In this document: positions 14,906 through 15,908 of the stretch, piece after piece
Position numbering within the stretch: the stretch's first letter is position 1
Layout of the letters: each line of letters begins with the position of its first letter
NCBI GenBank assembly: GCA_027073875.1
Contig: JALTEO010000416.1
Span: 1 to 15,908, forward strand
Direction of reading: 5' to 3'
Source of the DNA: Bacteroidales bacterium
Lineage (GTDB): Bacteria > Bacteroidota > Bacteroidia > Bacteroidales > JALTDM01
Length of the DNA stretch: 15,908 nucleotides
The notes under the pieces: model-generated
The model's input: only the letters and a program-made list of their open reading frames with translations
The model's database searches: none
Told to the model about the DNA's origin: nothing
Program-made: the position numbers and the translations under genes

Positions 14906-14940
14906 AATTATTAATTGTTAATTATACATTGTTAATTCAC
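14906..14940 (+). repeat. Degenerate 7-bp tandem array, five copies
   Basis: Five adjoining heptamers read AATTATT, AATTGTT, AATTATA, CATTGTT and AATTCAC. The period is exactly 7 through 35 bases, with no gaps. It ends 29 bases before the aminotransferase -7 element. It resembles the heptamer array at 306-333, in which each unit begins AATTA. Confidence 0.6.
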
Positions 14941-14969
14941 AAAGATATTTCTCCGTCATTGAAATTTAT

Positions 14970-14977
14970 TACTTTTG
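14970..14977 (+). promoter_or_regulatory. -7 promoter element (TACTTTTG) of the aminotransferase gene
   Basis: TACTTTTG is an exact TAnnTTTG match, 36 bases before the ATG at 15014. TTTC lies 18 bases upstream (14948-14951), the same -33-like tetramer and spacing as at purD. Confidence 0.55.
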
Positions 14978-15013
14978 TCAGCAATATCAATTTATCATTA
15001 AAATTACAATATT

Positions 15014-15908
15014 ATGCCAACCATATCAGAACGAGGACAATTAATGCCGGCATCACCCATTAGAAAACTGGTACCTTTTGCCGAAGCCGCAAAGAAAAAA
15101 GGAATTACCGTATATCATTTGAATATCGGACAACCCGACATTAAAACACCCGAAGTAGCGTTAGATGCATTACGAAACCTGAAAATGCCTGTTATTGAAT
15201 ACAGTCACTCAGCCGGTATTGAAAGTTATCGTCGCAAATTGGCGGAATACTACCAAAGCGTAAATATAGACATTGACTATTCACAGATATTAATAACTAC
15301 CGGCGGGTCGGAAGCTATTTTGTTTGCCTTTTTCTCTACAATGAATCCCGGCGACGAAGTAATTATTCCCGAACCGTTTTATACCAATTATAATGCTTTT
15401 GCCCGTGAGGCAGGCGTTACCATTGTGCCGGTAATTTCAAAGATTGAAAATGGTTTTGCCCTACCACCAATTGAAGAATTTGAAAAACTGATTACACCAA
15501 AGACAAAAGGAATAATGGTTTGTAATCCAAACAATCCGACAGGTTACCTTTATTCCGAAGCTGAATTACGACAGTTGGCAACTATTGTCAAAAAGCACGA
15601 CCTGTATTTGTTTGCCGATGAGGTATATCGCGAATTTTGTTATGATGGTCACAAGCATTTTTCAGTGATGCAACTCGAAGGATTGGAAGAAAATGCTATT
15701 TTGTTGGATTCTGTTTCAAAACGATACAGTGCTTGCGGGTTTCGTATCGGTGCATTTATTACCCGTAACCAAGCCGTATTAGATACGGCACTAAAATTCG
15801 GACAAGCCCGCCTGAGTCCACCGTCATTCGGACAATTTGCTTCCGAAGCCGCTTTAGAAACGCCGCCAGAGTATTTTAAAGAAGTATTTGACGAATATGT
15901 TGCCCGTC
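15014..15908 (+). CDS. Class I pyridoxal-phosphate aminotransferase, partial (C-terminus beyond window)
   Basis: 298 residues are present; the gene continues past the window end, with about 100 residues expected to be missing. It is a fold-type I PLP enzyme of the aspartate/aromatic aminotransferase (class I/II) kind and acts in the cytoplasm. Visible landmarks are NIGQPDIKTP (37-46), the TTGGSEA cofactor loop (95-101), CNPNNPTG (170-177), ADEVYREF with Asp202 holding the PLP ring nitrogen, and DSVSKRYSACGFRIG (232-246). In the last, Lys236 should form the Schiff base and Arg244 bind the PLP phosphate. The start MPTISERG...SPIRKLVPFA is typical of bacterial AspC/AspB-like proteins. The amino-acid substrate cannot be fixed from this part. 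It is divergent from the TPR operon and has its own TACTTTTG promoter element. Confidence 0.92.
   Translation, partial: MPTISERGQLMPASPIRKLVPFAEAAKKKGITVYHLNIGQPDIKTPEVALDALRNLKMPVIEYSHSAGIESYRRKLAEYYQSVNIDIDYSQILITTGGSEAILFAFFSTMNPGDEVIIPEPFYTNYNAFAREAGVTIVPVISKIENGFALPPIEEFEKLITPKTKGIMVCNPNNPTGYLYSEAELRQLATIVKKHDLYLFADEVYREFCYDGHKHFSVMQLEGLEENAILLDSVSKRYSACGFRIGAFITRNQAVLDTALKFGQARLSPPSFGQFASEAALETPPEYFKEVFDEYVAR

Larger units (their letters stand above)
14569..15013. other. 445-base divergent spacer: two promoters and three repeat blocks, no gene seen
   Basis: The left edge holds the promoter of the TPR operon (minus) and the right edge that of the aminotransferase (plus). Between them lie a small hairpin (TGCTTT...AAAGCA, about 14648-14666), a heptamer-like array (14683-14731), a two-armed CATTCCTGC-type inverted repeat (14754-14834) and another heptamer array (14906-14940). 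The stretch 14835-14905 shows nothing I can name. Confidence 0.6.

Noticed and set aside
1..15908. tRNA, rRNA, riboswitch, phage or defence genes
   Set aside because: Both strands of the spacers were read for cloverleaf, conserved rRNA and known aptamer patterns and the coding genes for such domains; nothing was recognised.

Overview
The window looks like a piece of a Bacteroidetes (Bacteroidota) chromosome. The DNA is AT-rich. The gene set is typical of the phylum: a Bacteroidetes-type TamB, a DUF4292 lipoprotein beside a TPR lipoprotein and an EnvC-like protein, and a DUF4369-like lipoprotein start. Several genes are preceded by the phylum's -7 promoter element TAnnTTTG rather than an E. 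coli-type -10 box. The genus cannot be told from the sequence alone. All calls are by reading; no database search was run.

Layout from left to right. A lipoprotein start (1-156, minus) is cut by the window edge. Next is an acyl-CoA carboxylase carboxyltransferase (383-1933, minus). A 346-base spacer rich in inverted repeats follows. A PagL-like acyloxyacyl hydrolase/outer-membrane beta-barrel (2280-3425, minus) and the giant TamB-type protein (3489-7979, minus) come next. Then purD and a YhbP-like flavin-fold protein overlap by 14 bases and form a short operon (8110-9808, minus). A small outer-membrane beta-barrel protein (9897-10466, plus) diverges from purD and ends in a clear hairpin terminator. 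A probable MITE-like element separates it from a convergent three-gene operon read right to left: TPR lipoprotein, DUF4292 lipoprotein, EnvC-like coiled-coil/LytM protein (14568 down to 10700). A repeat-filled spacer leads to a class I aminotransferase (15014-15908, plus), truncated by the window end.

How the genes relate. Most of the window serves the cell envelope: TamB (envelope assembly or lipid transport), the PagL-like protein (lipid A modification), the beta-barrel protein, and the TPR/DUF4292/EnvC operon (probably outer-membrane lipoproteins plus a catalytically dead amidase activator). The rest is central metabolism: purine synthesis (purD), propionyl-/methylmalonyl-CoA metabolism, and amino-acid transamination.

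Starts were revised. For purD, the EnvC-like gene and the TPR gene, the longest open frame begins at an unlikely TTG; internal ATGs fit the family N-termini, promoters and operon spacing better. For the DUF4292 gene, TTG is the only workable start and is backed by a strong Shine-Dalgarno sequence.

I found no clear defence system, CRISPR array, phage or previously undescribed multi-gene system. The most unusual content is in the spacers. There are degenerate tandem arrays with 7-bp and 9-bp periods; in one, the 9-bp array starts on the stop codon of the preceding gene. There are also three kinds of dispersed inverted-repeat element, a 30-base near-perfect hairpin with a competing pairing partner, and an 18-bp sequence shared by two upstream regions.
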